A stretch of 64,000 bases of DNA from Auanema rhodensis (Eukaryota > Nematoda > Chromadorea > Rhabditida > Rhabditidae): NCBI GenBank assembly GCA_964057225.1, contig OZ059896.1, positions 11,098,001-11,162,000 on the forward strand. Reading direction: 5' to 3'. Shown piece after piece: positions 25,801-39,778 of the stretch; positions within the stretch are counted from its first letter, which is position 1; every line of letters starts with the position of its first letter. Below the pieces are notes generated by a model that saw only the letters and a program-made list of their open reading frames with translations, made no database searches and had not been told where the DNA came from. Both the position numbers and the translations under genes were made by a program.

Positions 25801-26926
25801 CTTAACCAGACAATAAAAACGAAAAAAAAAAAACTTAGTAAAAATCTTATAAATTATTGTTGGTTAGTCTATTTCAACCCAATCTTGACGTCTCACCTCT
25901 TTTCATTTAAATGGCCTAATGTAGTTTCCATTAGGACAATCTGTTGTTCAACACAAGGCAAAAGAAGACGTTCGCACGTTATGTCAAATCAACCGAACCA
26001 TAACCAAACTCGCTTTTTCATCAGAATCGCTATCTCCATCGTTATCGTCTTCATTCATAATTATTCTTGTACTTTCTCTTCTATTGTTGTTTTTAAATTA
26101 TCTTTTTTTACTCAAATTTCCCTTTTGTTGTGAATTCAAGCAGTTTTCTGGTAGTTTTTTTTGGTTCAACTTCTTTAGGTAAATTATTAAACTTAACGTT
26201 TAAATATCTATATATATATCTATTTATATAAATGTTTATATTAAAGCATATTAATGTTTAATCTTTAAAACTAGTTTTATATTCGGATTATATCGAAAAA
26301 GGTTTTATTTTCATAGTATAATCAGCCTAGTATTACAACACTATCTTTGAAGTTAATCAAGACAAATCCTGGTCAAACGTTTTGTTGTTTAAACAACAAA
26401 AAAAAAAGTTTTACTTGACCAACACATACAATTCTATTGAAAATAGATTTTTTCTGTCAATCTATATATTACATTTTAAAAACTCATCTTTCATCTCATA
26501 TCCTGAAGGTGAATATTTGAAATATTACGCTGTTAGTGTGACAGGTCTCGTGAGGATTTCAAATCATATTGGATGTGTGTGTGTGTGTGTTATGGCGAGG
26601 GCGGAAGCTTGGAAAACATATTTATTGTTCAAAAAGCAATTTGAAAATTAAAATTTTTTTATTAAAATGAAAGTATAGTAGAATTGCTTTTCTCATTTTG
26701 AATTAAAAAAGTTTCACGACTACAATACATTGAAAGGAATATGTTGATACATACATAGATATGTATGTATATCTACACAAACTATCTGTTAACTATATCT
26801 ATATATAGTTAAAATTGAAGTAAAAATGTTTTAATTTTTACTCATTTAATCTTATTCAAGTTATATATCATATAATTAATTTATTAATGGTCATACAATA
26901 TTACTGTAGGATTGAGTAGTCATTGA

Positions 26927-27160
26927 ATGATAATGATGATGTGTTGTTTTTCGTTTGTCAATCAAATGTTTTTAGTCATTAGAGATATAGATTCTGTAAT
27001 TCTTTCTTCTAAATGTAAACCATGTATGGTGTATGTTCTTCGCGGGAAAATAAGAGAAGAATATACAAAACGAATGAATGACGTTGACGGAGATGATGAC
27101 AAACTTCGAGATGACGGATTAATGTCGTTTATTTCTAGTCTGTTGGCCCTTTTCTCTTAA
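26927..27160 (+). other. Coding-like open frame, unknown
   Basis: A 77-codon open frame. Its second half, from a possible acceptor (gtttttag) near 26975 onward, has a mixed charged composition (REEYTKRMNDVDGDDDKL) and raised GC, then ends at TAA. It could be a terminal exon of an unmodelled gene. I found no convincing upstream exon and recognise no family. Confidence 0.2.
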
Positions 27161-28063
27161 TGATAATCGGCAAAACTATGATATCTACATCAGCATTTAT
27201 TTGGATTCTAGCAATTATATGAATAAAATCTTACTATGTTTGCCATTTCAACCTGTTCCAACATCCATTTCGACGTATTCAGGGATGAGAAATTCTTTTT
27301 TTAGCCATTCTTCTTATAATATTTTCAATTCATTTCCATCGTTTAATCCCTTCAAAACTTTTTTAAAAGCGTGAATAACTGAAACATTACTTCTAAATTC
27401 TTTCACCGAATGTTTGGCTGCAAGTGAATTGAAATAAAATTTTCAAAAGAGCAAATCGAAAAAAAATCCTAACAACTTCTGACGAGATAAAGGCTTGGCT
27501 GTCTCTTGACTTTAGCAGGGAAGTCCTTCATCCAGCTCCAAACATGGACGTCGGAGCTGCTCAATCGATATGCCAGGTTGCTCAGATGCTTTGTCAGCTT
27601 TCTAGGCTTTAAAGCTGGCAAATAATTTCATTTTGTTCCAACTAACTGCGTTATCTTCAATCTCAGAAATTTTAATACCCGATCATAGACTTATATATGT
27701 ATATAAACGTCTTTCTATGTACACAGATGCATATATATATATATCCTTGATAAGAATTTAACAATCATAAAACTTTTTTTCCTTATATTTCTTTTAAAAT
27801 TTTTTTGTTTAACTTTAAAAATTTAAATGAATGGCAATCCCTTGTAATTTGTTCCTTAGGGGCATGATCTATTTTTTCGTTTTACTCTCAAATGAATAGA
27901 ATATTCTAAGTCAATAAGAATGACGACTAAGTAGAGAAAGATAGCAAAAGAGACAAGAAAGAAAGGTTTGTTGCTCAATTCAACAAGTTTTCCTCCCACA
28001 GAATCTTTTCATTCAACCTTTTTCATCGATTTGTTAATGATATAGAAAGAAAGAAACAGAGAA

Positions 28064-28069
<6 letters not shown>

Positions 28070-28094
<25 letters not shown>
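28070..28094. repeat. (GA)n microsatellite
   Basis: Pure GA run within a longer GA-rich stretch (28050-28130). Confidence 0.9.
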
Positions 28095-29061
28095 TAGAGT
28101 GAGAGGGAGAGAGAAAGAGAGAGTGAGTGAATCCATATACAGTAACAAGCTTCATTAGCAAAATTTGAAAAAACATATTTTACTTAAAAACTTTATAATT
28201 AAACTTCTATTTTTACAGAATATTTACTCTATATAATACATAGCTGATTCATCATTTACTTTTCAATTTTCCCTTTTCTCTATGATTTGGAGTAAATTAT
28301 TTTAACGAATGTTAGTCTTTTGCCTTCAGATTAGGTTGACGTGATTTTCAAACAAAATCATGAGAAATCCGGAAATCATATACTTTATGCCTTTTGCTCT
28401 CCGCTTCAAAACTCAGCATCAACAGTAGTACGATGAAGATGAAAAAACATTGAAAAAAGAAAATTTTCTCAAATATCTCTTGGGAACAGATAGCATCATT
28501 TCTATTGAAGCAATCACAATTTCTTGTTTTTTTTTCCAAGTTCATTAGAATTTAAAATATTCTTAAATATATACTATACTACACTAAATATTCAACTTAT
28601 TCTTATAAATATAATATTTTACTAATTTCTTATGTGTTACATCCATGTTTCTCAATATTTCGTAGATATTGCTCAATTGATCCATCTCTTCATTCTTCAA
28701 ATTTTATTGGCTTTATTCATATATGTGTCATTTTCCTATTTTCATATTTTGTACGAAGCATACATACATGTATATATCTTCGTTTTCTTTAATATATTCG
28801 TCGTAATTGCTTGAATCTAAAAGAATAATACAATGAAAAGATACCTTCTTACTTTAAGAAATAAAAATAATAATATATGTATATAAAACTAAAACTTATA
28901 AACTTTATTAAAAGTTTTAAAAACAGATACATGTATCTATGTATATAGGTAATATATTCTTTAGGTATTTATCAAGTTTTATTCATCAAATGATTTATCA
29001 TTTTCTAATTTCTCAGCTTTTCTCATATATTTTTCCTTTTCCATCTTTTGGCCTTACACGT

Positions 29062-29349
29062 TCACGTGATAGTCATGCAACATGGATGAGCGTTTATCCA
29101 TTTTCCATACGCCTCGAGCAATGAACGGTTGTCTTCTTGCTCTTCCATTAGTTTCAACACGTCTCTGAATACTTTTTCATGTTTTAAGAGTACAGAATGA
29201 AAAAATTCTAAGAAACTCCAGAATTTTTCATGACGTCCAACTAATTTTGAAAAAAAAAAGTAAAGAGAACGTCTTTCGATAAGTCGTGTTTCGGTGTTTT
29301 TATTTTTACTTAATTTCTCAATCCGAACTACACATACAAGACACAACAA
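29062..29349 (-). other. Coding-like minus-strand open frame, possibly a decayed transposase
   Basis: A 95-codon open frame. Its last 60 residues are amphipathic and compositionally normal (KLVGRHEKFWSFLEFF, then LKLMEEQEDNRSLLEAYGKW), unlike the low-complexity frames around it. A possible acceptor (cctaattttg read on the other strand as caaaattag) lies inside it, so the true exon may be shorter. The LVGRH..FW.F pattern loosely recalls C-terminal parts of MULE-type transposases, but this is only an impression. It could also be a host exon. Confidence 0.25.
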
Positions 29350-30016
29350 TTAAATTTATGTACAGCACTTTTTATAAATAACTATAGAAGTTCATTATTT
29401 TGTTTTTTAAAAATAAACAAAACTATTTTTGAGTTTTTTTTTGGATAAATTGTGCCAATTGACAGGCAACAAAGCGCTTTACTCTTGCTAATGCATTAAA
29501 ATGTTGTCGATTTCTTTTATTTTCAAAATTTTTCTCTTTTTTTTTAACTTTTAGGATAAAAGTATGAAAATGCATAAATTAGAAATAATATACGAAACTA
29601 TTTTTTCATTTATTCTTTATTATTATTATGATTATGTATATATTATAATATTTATTCAACAATTCAATAATAATAAAACATATTATTAAGTAAAATAATA
29701 ATAAATTTGCATGATCATCATTCAATGTGTTTATCTCAAAGCTTTATTACCTTGTTTTCTATTTCATTTCATTTTTAAAAAATTTGAAAACAATGTAAAA
29801 TATACTTTGAACTTTGCAAGAATACATTAATTGGAAAAGAAATCCTTTTATTATCTGTTGAAGAAGCCTATAGAAGATTTATAAATTTTCCTGAAATATT
29901 TCATAATATTTCTTTTCCTCTCATTATTCTTGTCATGTATTTTTACTTTTGTGCAAACTGGATTTTTGGTTGAACATTGCTTTCCAGTCTGATTTTGACA
30001 TAAGCTCTGTTTCTCT

Positions 30017-30113
30017 TTTTATCTCTCTCTCTCTATCTATCTATCACTCTCTCTCTCCCTCTCTCTCCCTCTCTCTTTATCTATCTCTCTCTCTCTCTCT
30101 CTCCCTCTCTCTT
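30017..30113. repeat. CT-rich microsatellite
   Basis: About 100 nt of CT dinucleotides with scattered CTAT and CCCT interruptions. Confidence 0.9.
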
Positions 30114-31602
30114 GTTTCTCTTTTATTTCCTTTTTCTTGTATCTTTAGCTATTTTTTTCTTAGAGTTCTTCATATTTTCTCAATTTGTGTCATTTTCCTT
30201 CTTCTCTCTTTTCTAATGTAGTTGCTAATTAAATTGGCTAAAATATCTTTTTTTCCCTCGTATATAGAGAAAGCTTTCAAATAGTTAAAAGTGAATCATA
30301 TGTATATAGTTAGTTAAAGTCGTTAGATTTTTATATTTCTTTCTATATCATTTGAATATATTCTTTGTTTCTATTTTTATTAAATCATATTTGAAGATGT
30401 GTCTTTTCATTTGTTTTTTAATATATTTTGTTAAATATATTTATCTATACACATCTATTTTATTTATTTGAAATATTGTATTCAAAAGTACTTTATTATT
30501 GAATGTGTCTCTTTTTTTGCTTTTTGATGTGCCTCTCTTTTTGCTTTTTGAACTTTTTAATTTAAATTTTTTGAACTTTTTTTCAAACTGAGTGTCAAGA
30601 ATTTTTAAAATTATTTTGTGCTAATGAGAATTTAAAAATCATGTAATCCTCAATAATTCAAAAATGTTTATTTCATTTGAAGGATTTTTTTTGTTTTTTT
30701 TTTGTTATAAACTAAATACCTTATTTTAAAAAAATAAAGAAAGAAACAATATATATGGATACATATGAATCTACTTGAATATACATATGTATAGTCTCAT
30801 GAAAGATATATATCTTTATAACATATAACTTTAAACTATAAATTAATTTTTTCCATTATTTGTTTCCAATTTATTCATTTTTCTTCAATTTATAGTCTGA
30901 TCTGAAATTAAAAATATACAATAAAATATTCAATTCTTTTCAGACAGAATACATCTGCTGTCTGTTTGTCATAAGAAGTTTCAATTCTTCTTCTTTTTTT
31001 TTTTTTACTTTTAACTTACTCGTTTCGTATACATCCTGCATTCAATTACGTTTCTATCGAGAACCTTCATCGAACTGTTTATTGACTTCAGAATCCCAAG
31101 TGCATCACTGACTATCAATAGTGCAATTGATTTCGTAACTCGATTCCATTGTGCAATTTCAGTTTATCGATGTTACTGATCGTCAATTGGAAATATTTTA
31201 CATGAACAAACTTTTTAGACAATATGAATATGTAAAATATTTTCTATTTTAATATATTTTATTATATAAATATCTTCTTTATAAGTTTTTAACATTAATT
31301 CTTCTCTATTTATCTTTCTTCGTTTAAACTTAGACCTACTGCATACTGTGTATACAATGTAGCCAAAAATTCTTCTAAACTTTCGTTTTTTTTTCTTCTT
31401 CAAAAAAAATATGAAGAAATACATATATATTTCATATAATTAATACTAAATAAACTATAATTAATTCAACTGCTTCTTTGATATTAAATATGAGATATAT
31501 CACATAATTGCATCTAATTCTCAAATTAGCGATCAAAGTTTCGTGCTGTGTCAAACACATTTGCGGAAAAATGAAATCAGAATTGTGTTTAAAACGTTTT
31601 TT

Positions 31603-31648
31603 CATTCAGTATATGTGCACATTCCTCACATATCACGTATACTGAATG
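31603..31648. other. 15-bp hairpin
   Basis: The arm 31603-31617 (CATTCAGTATATGTG) pairs with 31634-31648 (CACGTATACTGAATG) over 15 bp including one G-T wobble, around a 16-nt loop. It is shorter than a typical microRNA precursor. It is followed after 9 nt by a second hairpin. Confidence 0.5.
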
Positions 31649-31657
31649 CTTACATAT

Positions 31658-31701
31658 ACATTCATATATGTATGTATGTATGTATATACATATATGAATG
31701 T
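31658..31701. repeat. 16-bp perfect inverted repeat
   Basis: ACATTCATATATGTAT (31658-31673) is the exact reverse complement of 31686-31701, with a 12-nt GTAT-repeat spacer. It is the longest perfect example of the TACATA/TATGTA palindromes scattered through the non-coding part of the window. Confidence 0.8.
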
Positions 31702-32955
31702 GAATAGAATATCTATTCATCTTATCAGTTCTGTTCAGAGTTCACTTGCAAAACTGAATTCCAAATTTTTGTCGTCTCCATCATCGTTCAATCTATCAAT
31801 CCCAAAAGTTTATTCTCAGAAAAGAAGACAAGCTTTTTTTTCTTCATAAAAATCCGATTTCAACCGTATTTCTCATGCAATTAGTGATTAACCAAAAACG
31901 AATGTGTATAGTCTGCAAACGATAAAGATGATTCATCTCATGGAATAGTGACATCAAGTTCGTGTTTCCATTCGATTGCTAAAATACTATTTTTCATTTT
32001 TCTCCATATAGATAATGAGTTCGAAGTATAATTATACTATTATGTCATCCTACTTTTCTATTTTAATTTCAAAATAACTTATATATAGAGAGAGAGAGGA
32101 GAGATCAATAGATAGATAAATAGATATAAAAATAATATATGATTTCTCATTGATAATTCAATAAACAGATAATATTCTGATCTCAATTTTTCTTTTTCTT
32201 TTCATTTTTTTCTTCGTTTTATTCTATACAAATACATACACATACACATACATGTCGATGAATGATTATTCACCATTCTCATCCGATCACCCCCCCCCTC
32301 TGCGCACGAAAGCCTTTTTTGGGTCTTCTGTCTTACGTATGTCATCATGAGATTCTTATTTTCATAATATTAATATCTATATATCTATATCTATTCTTTA
32401 ATAATATTATTAAAATATTAAAATGAAAGAAAATATTATTTAAAAAGACATATAATTAAATATTATCTTTAAATATACTGTAAATATATATATTTATAGA
32501 GATATAAAATAGGCTTTGGTTAAGATAATCATATTAACAGTCTTGTTTCTCTGCTACTTTATTTCTAAACCATATACCATATAGCATTATTCATGTTTTT
32601 TGGACGATTAAGCAACAACTGCTGCAGTTTTGTCGGTTTTGCCTTACTTTGCTCTAAGTTCTCCAACTAGATTTACTATTTAAACCTTTCCTCAATTTCA
32701 ACATATTATATTCATTCTATTCACTATTGGTTTGTTTTTTGTCCTCAATTTCTTTGATTATCTCTCTATTCTTAGTTTTTTTTTGCACGAAATTCTTTTA
32801 TTCGATACATAGATTATAGATTTCAAGTAATTATCTAGCGGGGATAGAGAAAATCAGAAAATAGCAAAAATGTTAAGAGAGAAAGATAGAGAGACAGATA
32901 TATGTATATAGAGAGATCAACAAGGAATAGAGGACGAAATGAGTTTGTGAAAAAT

Positions 32956-32960
<5 letters not shown>

Positions 32961-33004
<44 letters not shown>
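32961..33004. repeat. (GA)n microsatellite
   Basis: 44 nt of pure GA dinucleotides, 88 nt before a C17 homopolymer. Confidence 0.95.
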
Positions 33005-33007
<3 letters not shown>

Positions 33008-33091
33008 AAGAAATAGAGAAAGAGTGAAAGAAAAATGAAAAAAGTATTGCAAAGTATGAGACACGTTGCTCTAAGAGGCTTACCTGATTCT

Positions 33092-33108
33092 CCCCCCCCC
33101 CCCCCCCC
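33092..33108. repeat. C17 homopolymer
   Basis: Seventeen consecutive C on the + strand, directly followed by accggccg. This is striking in such A/T-rich DNA. Shorter C or G runs occur at about 1150, 8417, 13432 and 32290. Confidence 0.95.
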
Positions 33109-35737
33109 ACCGGCCGCAAATGTCACGAAGAACGAACACAGTATCATCTCTGTTTTTCTACATTTCAAGCCTTTAAACATTTGTTAATTAGATTGCTAAA
33201 TTACAGTTTATCATATTAGAACTGATAGACAATCAAATTAATTTTTTAAATTTGTAATTTTATATCTTATATCATCAAAATTAAAGAAATGATCAAGGTA
33301 ATTTCAATTTAATTCTCTTCTTTGATGTAGTTCTTAATTTTTTTTGAAATTTGCAATGACCCTTAGTATATAAGAACTTGTGATAGTATCACAAGAATCT
33401 TTAATTTTCTTTATCTTTCAAAATGTTAATTGATTTCACAATAATGTTTTTGAAATATATTATATAATATATTTTATTATATATTTATATTTATATTTTA
33501 AATAATAAAAGATATTTTTAAATCAACTAACAATAGGGGATATATGGTAGCTACTAAAAGCTTTTGACCATGAGTTCATTTTTCTTCTTAATTGATTTTA
33601 CTGTTTTGATTTCTTATTCACATTTTTTCTCGTACACTTTTCCCTCCCTCCCTCTCTCCCTCCCTCCCTCTCTCCCTCTCTCCCTCCCTGTCTCTCTCCC
33701 TCGCTGTACCTCTACTTTCACTCTGCTTTTACTTGCCTTCCTTCACTTCATCAAATAACTTAATTTCTTTTCTCGTTTCCTTTTTTTGTTAAAAATCATT
33801 TGTTTTCTATTCAAAAAGTTTTTTTTTATCTAAACCATTACGCTTTCATTTCTTCTGTTTGGGTCATTTTATGTATAAAATAACAACCTTCAATTCGATT
33901 CTCGGCTTTGGCGAACAATTATTTCCCATTTCGGCACTGGCCATATTTCTGTTCCATGCTTTTAGCTTCACTAGATGTTGTCGGAACTTTTTTTATGAAG
34001 TTTACCATATTTTATTTATATTCAATTGTATTTTCATATGATTTTGAGAAAAAAAATTGTCTACCGTGAGCAATACGAAAAAACTATTTTCTCATCTGAT
34101 TTTTTCATTTGAAACCTCAAAGCACTCTTCAAACAATTGTTCAAGTTTTTACCAAAATTTCTTCTGATTACAAGTTTTTTTCCATTTTTGTGTTTTCTTC
34201 GAATAATCTTTTGGTCTTTTCTTCAAAGAATAAACGCTCAGAATATAAGCAGACAGTGATTGGTAACCATGGTAAATCAATGCCAGTCATCTCATTTTCT
34301 CTTTAAATCTTTATGACATATTCAATAGTTATTTATTCGAAGCATTTATATATATATATACCTTCCTCTTTCTTATAAACAATATTTTAGTATATTTCTT
34401 AGTTTCAAGGGAAACCCTTATTCCTTTTCTCTCTCTCTTTCGCTCTCCTTTTATCATTATTTGCCTCTTGTTCTCTATCGGCTATGTTCAATTTTTTCCC
34501 CTTTCGTCATTTCTCTCTTCATCACTCTTTTAACTATTTTATATCTTGGGTTGTTGTAATCATGTGACAGCAATTTATCCAGTTGGACTTCAGCTTTGGT
34601 CCATATATCGAAGCCTACTCAAGATAAGCCGTTGACGAATTGCTCAAAAAGGGGATTATTTCTATTTTTTTTGAGAAAAACAAGACGTCAGTCCGGAAAT
34701 AGAAAGACAAGCAGCTGATGTGACGAGTAGAGCCTGAATACTAGAAGTTGGAGAGAGTAGTATTAGCGTATCTACAAGAAAAATGTTCCATTGAAGCAAT
34801 ATTCTTCTATTATACATACATACAACATACATATATCACAATCATTCAATGTTTATCTATCAAAATTATATATTTTTATTTGATCTTTATATTCTTTTAT
34901 CTATAATTTCTATTGAATATATATATATATATTTATTTATTTATCAATAACATATTTCAGTTATGTGAAGCAATATATGGATGTGATGACAGCTCTATAC
35001 CAATATTCAGTTAGTCATAATTGGATCTATTCACAGGTCACAGTTGATTGAATGAAATAATTTATCTTTTAATAACTTTTTACCAAATATCCTTTAATAT
35101 CTGACTTTGTACAGATATTTTTCAACTATTTTCATTTATATATCTAAAAATATTTATATAACAAATCATTTATTAATCAATAATTATATTTTATTATTGT
35201 CTTCTTCTATTTTATGTATATAATCATACAAATATTAATAGTTTAAAAAATTTTTATAGTTAGCTTCTATTATATATTTTTCCTTTCAATTCTTATATAT
35301 ACTTCTTTTTTTATTTTTTTTACTTTATTCACTCATTCTTCCAGTTATTCCATTTTTTTTCGAGGCTTTGATCATGTGCTTTCTGTCACTCTCAGCTAAC
35401 CAATCCCACTCTTTCTTCTCTTTCCAATCATCACTACCCATAGAAATATTAAGTATACATACATAGATGTATATAAAAAGGAAAAAAAAAAGAATTGGAA
35501 TTGAAATAGTCTTAGGGTGTCAGTTTCACTTTATTCTTATTCAATCTTATTATAGAATATACTATATATTCTATAGTAATCTATAGACTTTAGAATACTG
35601 TTTCAAATACAAAATTCTTTATAATTTGTCAGACTTTTTCACTTCTAATTCTTCAATATGTGTCATGGCTCTCTGTCACCAGTAGAAAGTTCGTATTTGA
35701 GCACAGTATCGTATTACATTTCTCTTTATCTCTACCA

Positions 35738-35740
<3 letters not shown>

Positions 35741-35791
<51 letters not shown>
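35741..35791. repeat. (CT)n microsatellite
   Basis: 51 nt of uninterrupted CT dinucleotides. The open frames that cross it are Ser/Leu artefacts. Confidence 0.95.
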
Positions 35792-35795
<4 letters not shown>

Positions 35796-38511
35796 TCTAT
35801 TTTGCTCTCCCTTTCTATCTGTCTTCATTTTCAAGGGTGAAGCTCCGAAAAAAAACACAATATTTTCTTTTTTTTTTGTTTTTTTTTTTAACAAATATTT
35901 CACTATTTAGCTTTTCCATCTAATGGATCTTTCTATTCTTATACAATTTACTTGTTGTTTCTGGTTATTTTGACAAATTCTTATATTTATTATATAATTT
36001 ATATATTTTTTGAACTTTTATAACAAAGAATATATCTTTTCTTTCTTTTTTTACTTTTTTTCTCATATATTCCTCTTTTATATATTTATCTTTTAATACG
36101 TTTAGTCATTTACCTTTTCACTTGTCATTTCAATAATCTTTAGTTGTCTCAAACATGTCTTAAGCTTAAGTATGAGAAACTGAACCATTTTTCATTTTTC
36201 TATTTTGATTATCCAACAATTCTTTGATGCTCAACGTGTTTCACAGTACATTCTTCTAATTTTCAAAATAACAGAATTCTTTCACACTTTAACTTCCTAG
36301 TTGTTATGTAAATATCCAATAACTATCTATTCTGATTTTTCAATATATTTCATTCAGCCCTTTGAAAGTTCATGTGTTTTATTTTCAAAATCTAGACGCT
36401 TCTCAATAGAATTTCTCACTATTCATCCTTAACTTGTTTTATTCTTGTCAACAAAATATGAAATTTAGTACAAAATTTCATAGTAAAGCTTATTTTTTTA
36501 CTCAAATAGTTGAAAAAAACGCTCAAAATATATTTAATTCGCTCTATTTGTTTGATTTCTATTTATGCACTAACGAGAACGTATGAGAGTGATTATCTAT
36601 GAACTTACATTGTTCTCATATGAACTTTTCACTCTGCAAATCTCTTAAATTTGGTTGTCAATCAAGAAACAAACTTATAATGCCATAAAACTACATTAAC
36701 AAAACCAGAGAGAATCAGAGAAAACTGGACTACAAGAAAGCGAAACATGCGCTTTAGACACGCTTTTCCATGTCACATGTTGATGTCCGAAGAGTACCCG
36801 ACATAAGTCATGTATCATTATTTCTCGTTGTCTATAGTCTATTCTCTCTCTCTCTGTATCGTTAGTCGTTCTCTCTTGCCAATTTTTTTCCTTGTCCTCT
36901 CAGCTGATTCTATTACACTGTTCGTTGCATTTGTCTGCTTTCCCGTCTTGCAAAACCTTCGATTAATTTTTACATCTTTATTTAGAAAATATGTAGATAT
37001 TATGCTTATATCACTTTTAATATTATATCTTGATTAATCTTAATAATTTTCAAAAAATATTCATGTTATTCAACAGAAAATTTCATTTCCGATTACCCCG
37101 ACCACGTTGTCTGCATGGGTTGAGATCGTTCAGTTTGATCACATGATCGACGAAAGGCATGACAAATTAAAAGTGCGAATGTTTAAAAAATGAAGAAATC
37201 GAAATTTTCATGTTAGGAAAAAGAGAAGAAAAACGAGAGAGGACTAAATTGAAATTGGCTGAATTGAACTTTAGCAGAAGCTTTCTTAATGTGAATGTGA
37301 GAAGTTCAAAATCTTTAATATACATACTACAATATATTTTATATATTTATATAAATTTATATAAATATGTATCTATGAATATTTAATTTTTGAAAAAAGG
37401 AAAGTTATAAGATATTTATATAATCTTTTCCTTATCAAACATATGATTAAAATCTAAACTATTGTATCAGAGTGAATCATGTGAACAAAGGGAATGCAAC
37501 CGGTCGTCATAACCACGTGAGGAAAAAAAAAAAGGAAAGCCCATCTATAGCTAAACTTATATAATTACAGATTATAATTATCTAAGAATGTCCTTCTATT
37601 ATCTTTATTTTATCATTTTCATTAATTGCAAAATGCCATTTAAAACCTGTTTTCTTTGTAATTTATAATAATATTAGCTATATTAATGTATATTCATAGA
37701 TGTATGTATTTAGACATACTATATGCATGTATTTCGTCAGCTAAATAACAATTTCATCATTATAATATTATTTATAATTACAATTACATAAAAATGATAA
37801 TTATAATATTACATTTTTCATGTAACGTTATGTTTTTGCAAAAAAAATTGAAGAAGAAGAAGAAGAAAGTATTTTTTATTTTACCTTACTACTCTTCTTC
37901 TTCTAACTCTTATTCAACTTTCCAGAAATTATTGATTCCAAAGAATTGTATATTCGTATTCTTATTCGACGATGTTTAAGTGGTCGAATAGTTCTTTTTC
38001 CCATCAATTGTATTCTTAAAGTGGTCATCTTTATTTTATAAAACAAATATATATCCATACATATACATATATGTATATGAATGTATTTAGAAAAGCTAGT
38101 TATCTTTTCTTTTTTTTTTGTTCTTTTAATGAATTCTTTGATATTTTCTATATATTATTCTTATTTTTCTATTCTTTTTATACTTTGATAGCTTCTAATT
38201 TTGATAAATATGTATCCATAATATTGATTCATACAATTGTTTTCTTACAACCAATTCTAACTACATATGTAAATTCTGGTACTTCCCCTTTTTCCCAAAA
38301 AAAAAATAACAGATTTGAAGAAACTGATTCAAAAATTCCACAGTTGTTTCGATTGTTATGTTTTTTTTATTTTGTCTGCCAAATTCTCACGAGTTCTGTT
38401 GGATCAGCTTTATATGAACAAAAAGCTCTTTCTTTATTTATATCCGAAACATACATATATGGCTCTTTTCCTCACTTTTCCTTCCTACTCACTTCCTCAA
38501 CAATCAACTCC

Positions 38512-38540
38512 CATCTACCTATCTATCTATCTATCTATCT
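38512..38540. repeat. (TATC)n tetranucleotide repeat
   Basis: About six TATC units. A similar (GATA)n run lies at 47777-47796. Confidence 0.9.
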
Positions 38541-39778
38541 AACTATCTATTTCTCCATCGTTCGTTTTCCTTTATTTTAAAAATAATTTATAAATAGTAT
38601 TATACGAAATGAATTTAACTGTAAAAAGGATTAGATTGACATTGTTACCAATATTTTGATAAGAAATTCGAGTCTTTATCGAAAAATTCTGGGAAAGATG
38701 AACATTTTTTTTAAATTTATTATTCTGATTGTTTAAATTTATCATTCATTTTGTACTTTTATTTGATATTATTAAACTTATGCTATACATGTATGAATTT
38801 AAAATTTATGTTTCATTTCGTCACATTATTCAAATTTTTCGTTTTTTTTTTTTAAATTTTCATATATTTTTCAAATTTTTATTCAATATACATACAAATG
38901 TATATGTATTTAATATTAAATTTCCTTGAATATATAAGAGAAAAGTTAAAAAAATACCCTTGACACTTCATATTTAGTTATTTTTTAGACTTTTATTCAT
39001 TGTTTTTACAAACAATTCTCATTTTTTTAAATTAAATAATGAACAATTTAATTTGTTTTTAAATTATAATTCGTTTTTTTTCAAATTATAGATGAGTTCG
39101 TACAATTGAAATATACTAATTATTCATTTTTGATTGCCATATTTGATTTGATAGTTTTGTTGTTAGTTTACGACTTAACTGTTTTTTCTTGTTTTCTTAT
39201 TTTTTTTTCTATTCGTTTTCTCTTGAATTCTTAATTAACTTTTCTCAAATTTATTTAGTTTGTACAAAATGTTTTGATGAAATTAACACTGAGAAACTTG
39301 ATAGGAAATATGTATGTTTAAATAGACTTCTTTAGTAACAAGAAAATAGAATTTAAATAATAAAATAAATTTTATTATATCATATATTGATATAATATAT
39401 CTTAGAATTATTACTTATAGTGCTATTTTAATTACGAAATCTAAATAGATAACTTACAGCTTTTTATCAAATTTTCGTTATCGTCCCGTAAAAATGTGTT
39501 GTGAAGTTGTTTACTTTTCGTCCTTATTTGGATATTATTTCCTAATTTATAATCTTTTATATTCTGATGTACACTTTATGATAATAAGTTAGAACTACGA
39601 TGTTCAACAATTATTTTTTTTTTTTTGCAAATTAAAGTTCATTGTCATGTTTTTCCAACTTTCCAACTTTATTAGATCTTCGTATTAACAAGAGATGTTA
39701 AATATTACAAGATTATGGTTATGGCGATAGAGCAATTGGTTAAATACAAAAGAAGATTATTTACAACTTCTCAATGAG

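Noticed and set aside
38071-38580. 169-codon plus-strand open frame
   Set aside because: Phe/Ile/Tyr-rich translation of A/T-rich DNA ending in a TATC repeat; overlapped by another open frame; not protein-like.
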